A stretch of 64,000 bases of DNA from Frigidibacter sp037095735 (GCF_037095735.1 NZ_JBAWKD010000003.1:496001-560000); one strand, 5' to 3'; counted from the first letter of the stretch, positions 7,853 through 17,395 are shown. Notes: generated by a model from the letters alone, not told the origin. Translations and numbers: made by a program.

Positions 7853-10051
7853 ATGGAGTTCAACGCCCCCGCCGGGCGCAACCTCTTCGACGAGGCCCGC
7901 GTCATCGGCAAGCCGCACACCCGCATCGACGGGCCGCTGAAGGTTTCGGGCCGGGCGCCCTATGCCTATGAACGTCACGACGTCGCGGCCGACCAGCTGG
8001 TCGGCTATCCCGTGGTCTCGAGCATCGCGCAGGGCCGCGTCACCGCCATCGACACCGCCGCGGCAGAGGCCAGCCCGGGCGTGCGCGGCGTGGTGACCAC
8101 GCTCGAGACCGGCGAGATGCCGAAGCCCTTCAGCCAGAACGTCGCCCCGCTGTTCGGGGGCGAGCGCATCTTTCACTATCATCAGGCGCTGGCGGTGGTG
8201 GTGGCCGACACGCTGGAACAGGCCCGTGCCGCGGCGGCGCTGGTCCGCATCGACTATGCGCCCGACGAGGGCAGCTACGACATGGAAGCGCGCTGGGACG
8301 CCCTGCGCGACGATGCCTCGGACCCGGTGGCGCGGGTCGGCGACTTCGAGGGCGCCTTCGCGGCGGCCGAGGTGACGCTGGACGAGGACTATCGCACCCC
8401 CGCCCACAGCCACGCGATGATGGAGCCGCATGCCAGCATCGCCGAATGGCGGGACGGACGGCTGACCGTCTGGACCTCGAACCAGATGATCGCCTGGAAC
8501 CGCCAGTCGCTGGCCACGACGCTGGGTCTGGACCCCGAGGACGTGCGCGTCGACAGCCCCTATGTCGGGGGCGGATTCGGCGGCAAGCTGTTCCTGCGGG
8601 CCGACGCGGTGCTGGCGTCGCTGGCGGCGCGCAAGCTTGGCCGGGCGGTGAAGGTCGCCCTGCCCCGGCCGATGGTGATCAACAACACCACGCACCGGGC
8701 GGCGACGATCCAGCGCCTGCGCATCGGTGCCAACCGCGACGGGCACATCACCGCCATCGCCCATACCGCGGTCTCGCACACCCTGCCCGGCGGCTCGGGC
8801 GAGAATGCCGTCGACCAGACCCGGCATTTCTATGCCGGCGCGAACCGCCTGATCGTCAACCATCTGGCCGAGATGCACCTGCCCGAGGCCAACGCCATGC
8901 GCGCCCCCGGCGAGGCCTCGGGGCTGATGGCGCTTGAGATCGCCATGGACGAGATGGCCGAGAAGCTGGGCATGGACCCGGTCGAGTTCCGCGCGATCAA
9001 CGACGTCCAAGTCCATCCCGAGGATGCGGGCCGCCCCTATTCCGACCGCAACTTCGTCGCCTGCCTGCGCGAGGGGGCGGCGGCCTTCGGATGGGAGTCG
9101 CGCAACCGCAATCCCGGCGGGCGGCGCGAGGGCGACTGGCTGATCGGCCACGGGCTGGCGGGCGCCTATCGCGGCTCGCCCGTGCTGGCCTCGGGCGCGC
9201 GGATCCGGCTGACGCCCGAGGGCGGGCTGATCGTCGAAACCGACATGACCGACATCGGCACCGGCAGCTACACGATCCTTGCCCAGACCGCGGCCGAGGT
9301 GATGGGCCTCGGCATCGACCGGGTCGAGGTGCGGCTGGGCGACAGCGACTTCCCGGTCGCCGCGGGTTCGGGCGGGCAGTTCGGCGGCCCCTCGTCCACC
9401 GCCGGGGTCTATGCGGCCTGCCTCGCGCTCAGGGCCGAGATCGCCCGGCGGATCGGCGCGAACGATGCCGAGGCGCTGGTCTTCGCCGACGGCGCGGTGA
9501 CCGCGGGCAGCGAGACCCGGACCCTGGCCGAGATCGCGGCCGGCGAAGAGATCGCGGCCGAGGACAGCATCAGCTTCGGCGACTTCCGCGACGCGGCGCA
9601 GGTCGCGACCTTCGGCGCGCATTTTGTCGAACTCGCGGTGCATGCGCTGACCGGCGAGATCCGGTTGCGGCGGATGCTGGCCGCCTGCGACGCGGGACGG
9701 ATCCTGAACCCGGTCACCGCCCGCAGCCAGGTCATCGGCGGCATGGTGATGGGTGTCGGCGCGGCGATGATGGAGGAACTGGCCCCCGACACCGGGCGCG
9801 GCTTCTTCGCCAACCACGACCTCGCGGGTTACGAGGTGCCGGTCCATGCCGACATCCCGGTGCAGGAGGTGATCTTCCTCGACACGCTCGACGCCACCGC
9901 CACGCCGATGAAGGCCAAGGGCATCGGCGAGCTTGGCCTCTGCGGTGTCGCCGCCGCCGTCGCCAATGCCGTCTACAACGCCACCGGCGTGCGCCTGCGC
10001 GACTATCCGGTGACGCTGGACAAGCTGATCGACAGGCTGCCCGCAGCCTGA
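7853..10051 (+). CDS. paoC: Aldehyde oxidoreductase, molybdopterin subunit PaoC
   Basis: 732 residues, the same length I recall for E. coli PaoC. It binds the molybdenum cofactor and oxidises aldehydes to acids. Visible motifs are the N-terminal RIDGPLKVSGRAPYAYE, the cofactor loop YVGGGFGGKLFLRAD (near residue 240), RAPGEASG, GSGGQFGGPSSTAG, and the C-terminal KGIGELGLCGVAAAVANA with the Glu expected to be the catalytic base. An AGGAGG lies just before the ATG at 7853. No paoD (XdhC-like cofactor-insertion chaperone) follows; the next gene is a siderophore receptor. Confidence 0.94.
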   Translation: MEFNAPAGRNLFDEARVIGKPHTRIDGPLKVSGRAPYAYERHDVAADQLVGYPVVSSIAQGRVTAIDTAAAEASPGVRGVVTTLETGEMPKPFSQNVAPLFGGERIFHYHQALAVVVADTLEQARAAAALVRIDYAPDEGSYDMEARWDALRDDASDPVARVGDFEGAFAAAEVTLDEDYRTPAHSHAMMEPHASIAEWRDGRLTVWTSNQMIAWNRQSLATTLGLDPEDVRVDSPYVGGGFGGKLFLRADAVLASLAARKLGRAVKVALPRPMVINNTTHRAATIQRLRIGANRDGHITAIAHTAVSHTLPGGSGENAVDQTRHFYAGANRLIVNHLAEMHLPEANAMRAPGEASGLMALEIAMDEMAEKLGMDPVEFRAINDVQVHPEDAGRPYSDRNFVACLREGAAAFGWESRNRNPGGRREGDWLIGHGLAGAYRGSPVLASGARIRLTPEGGLIVETDMTDIGTGSYTILAQTAAEVMGLGIDRVEVRLGDSDFPVAAGSGGQFGGPSSTAGVYAACLALRAEIARRIGANDAEALVFADGAVTAGSETRTLAEIAAGEEIAAEDSISFGDFRDAAQVATFGAHFVELAVHALTGEIRLRRMLAACDAGRILNPVTARSQVIGGMVMGVGAAMMEELAPDTGRGFFANHDLAGYEVPVHADIPVQEVIFLDTLDATATPMKAKGIGELGLCGVAAAVANAVYNATGVRLRDYPVTLDKLIDRLPAA

Positions 10052-10379
10052 CCGATCGCGCTCCCGGCCGCCCTGCCGGGCGCGCCGGGTACGACGGCCA
10101 TACGGAATGCAGGGATCCCCCGACGCGGCCCTCGGCGGGTCTTCGGGGCGGACCGGACGGTGGCGCGCTGGCCATTGCGCGCGCCGCACCACTTGTCGCG
10201 CCCCTCCACCGGGGCGCGGATACCCGGCACTCGCATCTCCTGGGCCCCTCATGCTGCCGAGCGCCCATTCTTCGCGGCGCGTCCCGGCGAACCCCCGCGG
10301 CACCTTGGGTGCGCACTGACCGGCACGCGACCGCGAAGCGTGATCGCTCGGCCAAGCCATTGTAGGAGCTTAGATAAAC

Positions 10380-10396
10380 GTCATCGATCCAATGAC
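10380..10396. promoter_or_regulatory. Dyad GTCAT-N7-ATGAC upstream of siderophore receptor
   Basis: Perfect 5-base arms about 150 bases before the receptor start, within the AT-rich promoter part. It could be an iron-regulator site (Fur, Irr or RirA class), but it does not match a textbook box for any of them. Confidence 0.4.
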
Positions 10397-10487
10397 ATGA
10401 AGGCGAACGCCCATTTTCGCGCGGCGCGGCGATCACAGCCCGCCCCAATTTCGTAGTTTTTTACTCGGAATATAGGCGCCAGCTCTG

Positions 10488-10503
10488 GACAATTCCGACA
10501 ATT
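10488..10503 (+). promoter_or_regulatory. Direct repeat GACAATT-CC-GACAATT
   Basis: Two identical 7-mers separated by 2 bases, ending 38 bases before the receptor ATG. Position suggests the core promoter or an activator site. No sigma-70 hexamers are clear. Confidence 0.4.
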
Positions 10504-10541
10504 ACAGTAGGGAATCGCCGAAACACATCATCGGCGGCCCC

Positions 10542-12623
10542 ATGACCCTTTCCAGATCTGCTCTCCTGCTGCTCGGCCCGAGCCTTCTTTCCCTGCACGC
10601 CGCCTGGGCGCAGGAGCCCACAGAGGCCCTGACGCTCGACACGATCACCGTCACCGCCTCGCCCGACAGCGCGGTCGCGGCCGATGGCTATGTCGGCACC
10701 TACAGCCAGGGCGCGACGAAATCGGCAACACCGGTGGCCGAGACCCAGGCCTCGGTCTCGGTCGTCACCGGGCGGCAGATCGAGGACCAGGGCGCGACGA
10801 CGCTGGGTCAGGCTCTGTCCTACACCGCCGGCGTCCTTGGCGAGCCCTATGGCGCCGACCCGCGCTTCGACAGCCCGACGGTGCGCGGCTTCGAGGCGCG
10901 CGGCGCGCAATATGTCAACGGCCTGCGCCAGCTGCGCTACATGGGCGCCCCCGCCTACGAGACCTACGGCCTGCAGCAGGTCGAGGTCCTGAAAGGCCCG
11001 AGCTCGTCGCTGTACGGCGCCGGCAGCCCGGCGGGCATCATCAACCAGGTGCAGAAGCGCGCGCAGGAGTTCGACTTCGGCGAGACCGGCCTGTCCTTCG
11101 ACAGCAACGGGTCGTCGGCGGCCTTCCTCGACATCAACCGCGCGGCGTCGGACACGCTGTCCTACCGCCTGACCGGCATCGGCCGCGACAGCCAGACCCA
11201 GATCGACGAGCTTGGCAACGAACGCGGCTATCTTGCCGGCGCGCTGCGCTGGCGGCCCGACGACCAGACCACCATCGACGTCATCGCGTCCTACACCAAG
11301 GACAGCCCGATCTCGCCCACCGGCGTCCCCTACGGCCTGACGCAGACCGAAAGCGGGCGCGAGCTGCGCAAGCTGCAGACCGACGAGGAAGGCTGGGACC
11401 GTTCAGACCGCCAGATGTGGAACACCGGGGTCGAGATCAGCCGCGCGCTGGACAACGGCTGGACGCTGAGCCAGGGCTTCCGCTACGAGAAATTCGACTG
11501 GGATTACAACGGCACCTATGTCTCGGGCCTCAGCACCGACGGCAGCCAGATCCTGCGCGGCGCGAACTTCCAGGACGAGGACACCACCGGGCTGAACCTC
11601 GACACCCGGCTTGCGGGCGAGATCACCACCGGCGCCGTCACCCACCGGCTGCTCTTCGGTCTGGACCTGCGCCGCTACGAGGCCGACACCACGACCGAGT
11701 TCTACACCGGGACCGCGCTCGACTGGGCCGACCCGGACTATGGCAACCTGCCCACCGGTGCGCCCTGGTATACCTCGATCAGCTCAGTCGAGCAGACGCA
11801 GGTCGGGCTTTATGCGCAGGACGAGCTCAGCTTCGGCAACTGGCGCGGCTCGCTGGCACTGCGGCAGGACTGGACCGAGCAGACCGGCGACACCTACACC
11901 AACTATGCCGGCGACGGCACCATCGACCAGCGCGACCAGGCGCTGACCGGGCGCGCGGGGCTGGGCTACCAGTTCGCGGGCGGGGTGATGCCCTATGTCA
12001 GCTATTCGACCTCGTTCGATCCCGAGATCGGCACCGACGAGAACGGCGACGCCCTCGACCCGCTGACCGCCCGGCAATGGGAAGTGGGGGTGAAATACCA
12101 GCCCACCGGGATGAACGCGCTCTTCTCGATCGCGGCCTATGACCTGACGCAGGAGAACGTCACCGTCTCGCTCGGCAACGGGCTGAGCCGGCAGATCGGT
12201 AAGGTCAGCTCGAAAGGGGTCGAGCTCGAGGCCACGGCAGAGCTGGCCAAGGGCTGGAACCTGCGCGCCGGCTACGCCTGGAACGAGACCGAGCAGCAGG
12301 GCGGCACCACCGACGGGCTCGAGATGCCGAATGCGCCCGGGCAGCTGGCCAGCCTGTGGCTGGACCACGATCTGGGCAACGGCATCAGCCTTGGCGGCGG
12401 CCTGCGCCACATCGGTGAGCGCAAGGGCGATCTTGCCAACACCTACGATCTTGAAGCGGTGACGCTGGTCGATCTGGCCGCGCGCTATCGCCACGGCGCC
12501 TACGAGGCCTCGCTGAACGTCTCGAACCTGACCGACGAGGTCTATGTGGCCAACTGCGGCAGCTTCGGCTGCTTCTATGGCGAGGGCCGCACGCTCACCG
12601 CCAAGGTCAGCTACAAATGGTGA
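10542..12623 (+). CDS. TonB-dependent siderophore receptor, FhuA-like
   Basis: 693-residue outer-membrane receptor. A signal peptide (approx. 1-22, ending HAAWA) is followed by a TonB-box-like stretch (ALTLDTITVTA), the plug domain (approx. 50-165, with GLQQVEVLKGPSSSLYGAGSPAGIIN) and a 22-strand barrel. The C-terminal cysteine pair in VYVANCGSFGCFYGEGRT resembles ferrichrome/hydroxamate receptors such as FhuA. The last residue is Trp instead of the common Phe. It is the first gene of an operon with fhuD-, fhuB- and fhuC-like genes, so its substrate should be a ferric hydroxamate. Confidence 0.92.
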   Translation: MTLSRSALLLLGPSLLSLHAAWAQEPTEALTLDTITVTASPDSAVAADGYVGTYSQGATKSATPVAETQASVSVVTGRQIEDQGATTLGQALSYTAGVLGEPYGADPRFDSPTVRGFEARGAQYVNGLRQLRYMGAPAYETYGLQQVEVLKGPSSSLYGAGSPAGIINQVQKRAQEFDFGETGLSFDSNGSSAAFLDINRAASDTLSYRLTGIGRDSQTQIDELGNERGYLAGALRWRPDDQTTIDVIASYTKDSPISPTGVPYGLTQTESGRELRKLQTDEEGWDRSDRQMWNTGVEISRALDNGWTLSQGFRYEKFDWDYNGTYVSGLSTDGSQILRGANFQDEDTTGLNLDTRLAGEITTGAVTHRLLFGLDLRRYEADTTTEFYTGTALDWADPDYGNLPTGAPWYTSISSVEQTQVGLYAQDELSFGNWRGSLALRQDWTEQTGDTYTNYAGDGTIDQRDQALTGRAGLGYQFAGGVMPYVSYSTSFDPEIGTDENGDALDPLTARQWEVGVKYQPTGMNALFSIAAYDLTQENVTVSLGNGLSRQIGKVSSKGVELEATAELAKGWNLRAGYAWNETEQQGGTTDGLEMPNAPGQLASLWLDHDLGNGISLGGGLRHIGERKGDLANTYDLEAVTLVDLAARYRHGAYEASLNVSNLTDEVYVANCGSFGCFYGEGRTLTAKVSYKW

Positions 12624-13549
12624 GCGCCGCGGTGCGGTCCGGGGCCGTCTCCCCCGGGCCGGACCGCCGCGCGCTGCTGGCCGCCGCCGCCGGCCTGATG
12701 CTGGCGGCGGCGCTGCCGTCACGCGCCCGCGCCGGGCTGCGGGCCACCCCGCGGCTGGCGGCGATCGACTGGGCGATGCTCGACACCGCCGTCACGATCG
12801 GCCACGTGCCGGTCGCCGGATGCGAGCTGATCCGCTATCGCGCCGAGACCGTCGCCCCGCCGCTGCCCGACGCGGTCACCGACCTTGGCCTGCGCGGCGC
12901 CCCGAATTTCGAATTGCTGCAGCTGACCCGGCCCGGGCTGATCCTGTCCTCGCCCTATTACACCCGCTACGAGGCACGGCTCGCGACGCTGGCGCCGGTG
13001 CTGAGCCTGCCCTTCTTCCTGCCGGGCGAGCCGCCGCTGCCCAAGGCGCTCGACGCGCTGGAACGTCTGGCCGAGGCGGTGGACGATGCCCCCGCCGGTG
13101 CCCGCGCCCGGGCGCAGGCCGAAGCGTCCCTTGACGGCCATGCACGGGCGCTGGTGCCCTATGCCGACCGGCCGGTCTGTCTTGTGAACATCGGCGATGC
13201 CCGCCACCTGCGCGCCTTCGGCTTCGACAGCCTCTTCGGCAGCACGCTGGCGCGGCTTGGCCTTGCCAATGCCTGGGAAGGGCGGACGCGGTTCAGCTTC
13301 CTGGCCCCCGTCCCGCTCGAGGCGCTGGCCGCCCTGCCCGAGGCGCGGCTGGTGATCGTGGGCGAGGTGCCGCCCGAGGCGCGGCGCGGGCTCGAGCGCA
13401 GCCGGCTGTGGCGCGCGCTGCCCGCCGTCGCCGCCGGCCGGGTCTACCACCTGCCCGAGGTCAATGCCTTCGGCGGCACCGGCGCCGCGCTGCGCTTCGC
13501 CGCCCTGCTGGGCACCGCGCTGCAGGCCGGACCGGACGCCACCGCATGA
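12617..13549 (+). CDS. fhuD: Iron-siderophore ABC transporter substrate-binding protein, FhuD-like
   Basis: 310 residues. The N-terminus has a twin-arginine-like export signal (DRRALLAAAAGLMLAAALP), then a periplasmic helical-backbone binding protein with the FhuD patterns PNFELLQLTRPGLILSSPYY and AFGFDSLFGSTLARLGLANAW. It delivers ferric hydroxamates to FhuB. The ATG at 12617 overlaps the receptor stop by 7 bases; GTG at 12620 (GTGA overlap) is an equally plausible start. It overlaps the next gene by ATGA. Hydroxamate specificity is inferred from the whole operon. Confidence 0.9.
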   Translation: MVSAAVRSGAVSPGPDRRALLAAAAGLMLAAALPSRARAGLRATPRLAAIDWAMLDTAVTIGHVPVAGCELIRYRAETVAPPLPDAVTDLGLRGAPNFELLQLTRPGLILSSPYYTRYEARLATLAPVLSLPFFLPGEPPLPKALDALERLAEAVDDAPAGARARAQAEASLDGHARALVPYADRPVCLVNIGDARHLRAFGFDSLFGSTLARLGLANAWEGRTRFSFLAPVPLEALAALPEARLVIVGEVPPEARRGLERSRLWRALPAVAAGRVYHLPEVNAFGGTGAALRFAALLGTALQAGPDATA

Positions 13550-15534
13550 GCCGCGCGACCGTGCTCGTTCCCGCCGCGGGGCTGCTGGCCGCCGCGTTGC
13601 TGGCCGCCACCCTGTGGAGCCTTGCCGCGCTGCGGATCCTGCCGTTTCCGGACTGGCCGGGGATCGCCCCGCTTGGCGACAGCCCCGACCTCGGGCAGAT
13701 CCTGCTGGGCTGGGGGCTGATGCCGCGCGGGGTGATCGCGCTGCTGGCCGGGGCGGCGCTGGGCCTGTCGGGGGCGCTGCTGCAGACGGTGCTGCGCAAT
13801 CCGCTGGCCGATCCGACGACGCTGGGGATCTCGTCCGGGGCGCAGCTTGCGCTGGTGCTGGCGACGGTCTTCGCCCCCGGCGCGCTCGAGGCCGGACGCT
13901 GGCCCTTCGCGATGGCGGGGGCCGCCGCGGCGGCGGGGCTGGTGATGGCGGTCGGCGCGCGGCGGCGGTTCGCCCCGGTGACGCTGGTCGTCACCGGGAT
14001 GCTGGTGGGCATGACCGCCAGCGCGGTGGCGACGGCGGTCACGCTGGCGCGCGGCGAATACCTGCTGTCGCTGGTGATCTGGAACGGCGGCGCGCTGGCG
14101 CAGCAGGACTGGTCGGGCGTGCGGGGGCTGACGCTGGTGCTGGCCGCGGGCGCGCTGGGCGCCGCGGCGCTGCTCAGGCCGCTGCGGCTGCTGGCGCTGG
14201 GGGCCGAGGGCGCGGCGGGGCTGGGCCTGCCGGTCGCACCGCTGCGGGCGGCGGCGGTGGCGCTGGCGGCCTGGATCGCGGCCTCGGTCTCGGCCGAGCT
14301 GGGGCTGATCGCCTTCGTGGGCCTTGCCGCCCCGGCGCTGGCGCGCAGCCTTGGCGCCCGCGGCCCGGGCGCGCTGATGCTGCTGTCGCCGCTGGTAGGC
14401 GCGCTTCTGCTGTCGCTCTGCGACGGGCTGGTGCTGACGCTGGCGGGCCATGCGGGTGAAAGCTTCCCGACCGGCGCGCTGACCGGGCTGATCGGCGGGC
14501 CGCTGATGCTGTGGCTGCTGCCGCGACTGCGCGGCATGACCCCGCCCGGCACCGAGGCGGCCGAGGGGCCCGCGCCGCGCCGCGCCCGCCCCGGCCGGCT
14601 GCTGGCCGCGCTGGCGCTGGCCCTTGTGCTGGCCACTGTCGCGCTGGTCTGGGTCGGCCGCGTGCCGGGCGGCTGGGCGGTGCTCGACCCGGCCAGCGTC
14701 GCGGCCTTCCTGCCCGGCCGCCTGCCCCGGCTGATCGCCGCCGCCGCCGCGGGCGGCGCGCTAGCGCTGGCCGGCGCGATCCTGCAGCGGCTGACGGCGA
14801 ACCCGCTGGCCTCGCCCGAGGTGCTGGGCGTCTCGGGCGGCGCGGCGCTGGGCTTTGCCGCCGTGGTCTTCACCGTCGCCGCCCCCGGCGCGCTGGCGCT
14901 GACCCTTGGCGCAATGACGGGCGGCGCGGTGGCACTGGCGGCGGTCACGGCCTTCGTCCTCTCCCGCGAGATGCCGCCCGAGCGGATCCTGCTGGCCGGC
15001 ATCGCCGTCTCGGCGCTGGCCTCGGCGGTGCTGTCGGCGATGATGGCGGTGGGCGATGCGCGGGCCTGGACGATCCTGGCCTGGCTGGCGGGGTCGGCGG
15101 CGGCGGTCACCGCGGGGCCGGCGCTGGCGATGGCGGCGACGACGCTGGCGCTGTGGGCCGTGGCGCTGCTGCTGCGCCGCTGGCTGGCGCTGCTGCCGCT
15201 GGGCGGGGGCGTCGCGGGCGGGCTCGGCCTGCCGCTGGGCCCGGCGCGGCTGCTGCTGATCCTGCTGGCGGGGCTTGCGACCGGGGCCGCGACGGTTCTG
15301 GTCGGCCCGCTGAGCTTCGTGGGCCTTGTCGCGCCGCATCTGGTGCGCCGCCTTGGCCTGGCCCGCCCCGCCGACCAGCTGACCGGCGCCGCCCTTGCGG
15401 GGGCGCTGCTGATGATGGCCGCCGACTTCGGCGCGCGGATGGCGGGCTTCCCCTATGAACTGCCCCTCGGGCTCTTCGCCTCGCTTCTGGGCGGGCCCTG
15501 GCTGATCTGGCTGATGACGAGGTCCAGGCGATGA
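13546..15534 (+). CDS. fhuB: Iron-siderophore ABC transporter permease FhuB (double-length)
   Basis: 662 residues, an internally duplicated FecCD-type permease as in E. coli FhuB. Each half has the permease signature: LSGALLQTVLRNPLADPTTLG near residue 77 and LAGAILQRLTANPLASPEVLG near residue 410, plus IAFVGLAAPALARSLG and LSFVGLVAPHLVRRLG, which mark the ATPase-contacting loops. About 20 membrane helices are expected. The double-length form needs only one permease gene per transporter and is typical of ferric hydroxamate systems. ATGA overlaps join it to fhuD and fhuC. Confidence 0.95.
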   Translation: MSRATVLVPAAGLLAAALLAATLWSLAALRILPFPDWPGIAPLGDSPDLGQILLGWGLMPRGVIALLAGAALGLSGALLQTVLRNPLADPTTLGISSGAQLALVLATVFAPGALEAGRWPFAMAGAAAAAGLVMAVGARRRFAPVTLVVTGMLVGMTASAVATAVTLARGEYLLSLVIWNGGALAQQDWSGVRGLTLVLAAGALGAAALLRPLRLLALGAEGAAGLGLPVAPLRAAAVALAAWIAASVSAELGLIAFVGLAAPALARSLGARGPGALMLLSPLVGALLLSLCDGLVLTLAGHAGESFPTGALTGLIGGPLMLWLLPRLRGMTPPGTEAAEGPAPRRARPGRLLAALALALVLATVALVWVGRVPGGWAVLDPASVAAFLPGRLPRLIAAAAAGGALALAGAILQRLTANPLASPEVLGVSGGAALGFAAVVFTVAAPGALALTLGAMTGGAVALAAVTAFVLSREMPPERILLAGIAVSALASAVLSAMMAVGDARAWTILAWLAGSAAAVTAGPALAMAATTLALWAVALLLRRWLALLPLGGGVAGGLGLPLGPARLLLILLAGLATGAATVLVGPLSFVGLVAPHLVRRLGLARPADQLTGAALAGALLMMAADFGARMAGFPYELPLGLFASLLGGPWLIWLMTRSRR

Positions 15535-16298
15535 GACTGTTCGAGATCCGCGACCTTCGCGTCGACGTGCCCGGCCGCCGGCTGATCGACGGGCTGACGC
15601 TCGACCTGCCGCGCGGCGGCGTGACCGCGCTGATCGGCCACAACGGCTCGGGCAAGTCGACACTTTTGAAGACGCTCGCCCGGCAGGTCCGGGCCGAGGG
15701 CACCCTGCGCTTCGAGGGCCGGCCGCTGGCCGACTGGCGCGCGCGCGACTATGCCCGGCGGCTGGCCTATCTGCCGCAGACCCCGCCCCCGGCCGAGGGG
15801 ATGACGGTGCGCGAGCTGGTCGCCCTGGGCCGCTATCCCTGGCATGGTGCGCTGGGCCGCTTCGGCGCGGCGGACCACGCTGCCGTCGCACGGGCGCTGG
15901 CGGAATGCGGGGTCGAGGCGCTGGCCGGGCGGCTGGTCGACACGCTGTCTGGCGGCGAACGGCAGCGCGCCTGGCTCGCGATGATGGTTGCGCAGGAGGC
16001 CGGCACCCTGCTGCTGGACGAGCCGATCAGCGCGCTCGACATCGCGCATCAGGTCGAAGTGCTGGAGCTGGTGCGCCGCATGTGCCGCGGCGGCGGGCGC
16101 AGCGCGGTGATCGTCCTGCACGAGGTCAATCTCGCGGCGCGGTTCTGCGACCACGTCGTGGCGCTGAAGGGCGGACGGCTGGTGCTGGAAGGGGCGCCGG
16201 GCGCGCTGATGGCGCCCGAGGTGCTGCGGCAGGTCTACGGCATCGGCATGGAGATCCTGACGCGCCCCGGCGGCGGCAGCGTCGCCGTGCCGGCCTGA
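15531..16298 (+). CDS. fhuC: Iron-siderophore ABC transporter ATP-binding protein FhuC
   Basis: 255 residues with a complete ABC ATPase set: Walker A GHNGSGKST (approx. 36-44), Q-loop LAYLPQTPPP, signature LSGGERQRAWLA, Walker B TLLLDEPISALD and the switch His in VIVLHEVNLAARFCD. It energises import through FhuB. The start overlaps fhuB (ATGA), and it is the last gene of the uptake operon. A GC-rich hairpin (GCCCCG/CGGGGC, 16304-16325) follows without a T-run. Confidence 0.95.
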   Translation: MRLFEIRDLRVDVPGRRLIDGLTLDLPRGGVTALIGHNGSGKSTLLKTLARQVRAEGTLRFEGRPLADWRARDYARRLAYLPQTPPPAEGMTVRELVALGRYPWHGALGRFGAADHAAVARALAECGVEALAGRLVDTLSGGERQRAWLAMMVAQEAGTLLLDEPISALDIAHQVEVLELVRRMCRGGGRSAVIVLHEVNLAARFCDHVVALKGGRLVLEGAPGALMAPEVLRQVYGIGMEILTRPGGGSVAVPA

Positions 16299-16840
16299 GG
16301 CTTGCCCCGCATCCGGCGCCGGGGCGGTGTTCCTGCGCCGAAGGCCTTGTTCAGAACCGTGCGGGCAGAGTTCGGACGGCCCAACCGCGGTCGGACCGAT
16401 GTCCCAAGCGTCCTCACCCATCCCGCAGGCCAGACGAACGGCTCGGCTGGTCTTCGAGAGGCTTTGGGCGCCCACGAGCCCGGCACCTGCAGCCCGGTCG
16501 GCGCCACGCGGCAGGGCCCTGCGCCGAAGGCAGAGTCAGACAGGGCGTAAAGAGATCAGGTTGCCGCGGCCGCGCGCGAACCGATGGAGCAACCGTCCTT
16601 GATCGCCCTGCCGTCCACGTCGGCGAAGCGAACACCGCGGCGGGTGCCCAAAGCGAGGGCCGGGGGCACCAATGGTGCCCGAGGGCTGCGGCAGGATGAG
16701 CGATGTCTCGAAGTGACCCGGCGGGGTCAATTCCGCGGCGCCGGTCTCAGGCGGGGCGCATACCTTCGCACCGTCAGACACAACGACGCCGGACCGCAGG
16801 GCCCGGCGCCGAAGGCGTCCTCAAAGCGGACGGAGAAAGC
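16299..16840. other. Intergenic region with dispersed 14-20 bp repeats and hairpins
   Basis: 542 bases between convergent fhuC and dps, with no credible gene. The string (C/G)CTGCGCCGAAGGC-like occurs three times (16332-16345, 16518-16531, 16802-16816). The last two copies match over about 20 bases (CAGGGCCC-t/g-GCGCCGAAGGC). There is also a perfect GGGCACC-aat-GGTGCCC hairpin at 16664-16680. The copy near dps can fold with GGTCCGGCG into a 9-bp stem and may act as the dps terminator. Confidence 0.55.
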
Positions 16841-17326
16841 TCAGGCAGCCTCAGCCACGTTCGAGCCGATGAACCACGCGTCCTTGTCCACCGTGCGGCT
16901 CGCGCCGGTGAAGAGATCCGCGGTGTCGGCGTCGCCCGCCTCTTCGGTCGTCTCGATGGCCTTGCGCAGCGACTGCGACACGACCTTGTAGCGCGCCGAC
17001 AGTTCCCTGACGTGATCCGCCACCTCGACGAGGTCGGTTGGATAGGCCTTCAGCTTGGTCTCCTTGACGATCGACTGGGAGGTGCCGTCCGGCGTGCCGC
17101 CAAGGATCACCGAGCGTTCCGCGATCTCGTCGAGGATGTCGCGCAGATGCGCAACGGCCCCGTCCAGAAGCTCGTGCACTCCGATGAAGTTCGTGCCGCG
17201 CAGCGTCCAGTGCGCCTGCTTCACGATCAGCGAAAGATCGGTCACGAGGATCAGGTTCTCGTTCAGGGCCTTGATCGAGGTCTTGGCGGCATTGTCGCTG
17301 ACGCCGCTGGCGAAACGTTCCCGCAT
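16841..17326 (-). CDS. dps: Dps ferritin-like DNA-protection protein
   Basis: 161 residues. Dodecameric ferritin-like protein that oxidises Fe(II) with peroxide and stores iron. The ferroxidase signature is clear: AHWTLRGTNFIGVHELLDG and HLRDILDEIAERSVILGG, supplying the His, Asp and Glu ligands at the dimer interface. ATG at 17326 is preceded by AGGAG at a good distance; the longer reading to 17362 lacks similarity. It lies convergent to the siderophore operon and beside the Crp/Fnr gene, an iron/redox neighbourhood. Confidence 0.94.
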   Translation of the reverse strand: MRERFASGVSDNAAKTSIKALNENLILVTDLSLIVKQAHWTLRGTNFIGVHELLDGAVAHLRDILDEIAERSVILGGTPDGTSQSIVKETKLKAYPTDLVEVADHVRELSARYKVVSQSLRKAIETTEEAGDADTADLFTGASRTVDKDAWFIGSNVAEAA

Positions 17327-17395
17327 GGAAGGTCTCCTGTTGTTGATGTCTCGGCGACACAACGAGCAGAAGCCGAAGGCGTTCCGTGCGCGGCC

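Larger units (their letters stand above)
10052..10541. other. Long intergenic region with siderophore-receptor promoter
   Basis: 490 bases between paoC and the TonB receptor. The first 300 bases are GC-rich without recognisable genes (a small CCCGGC/GCCGGG hairpin at 10063-10080 lacks a T-run). The last 170 bases become clearly AT-richer, as expected for a regulated promoter, and hold the dyad at 10380-10396 and the direct repeat at 10488-10503. Confidence 0.6.

Noticed and set aside
7805..10360. 851-codon minus-strand reading frame
   Set aside because: Antisense to paoC; shadow of GC-rich codon usage.
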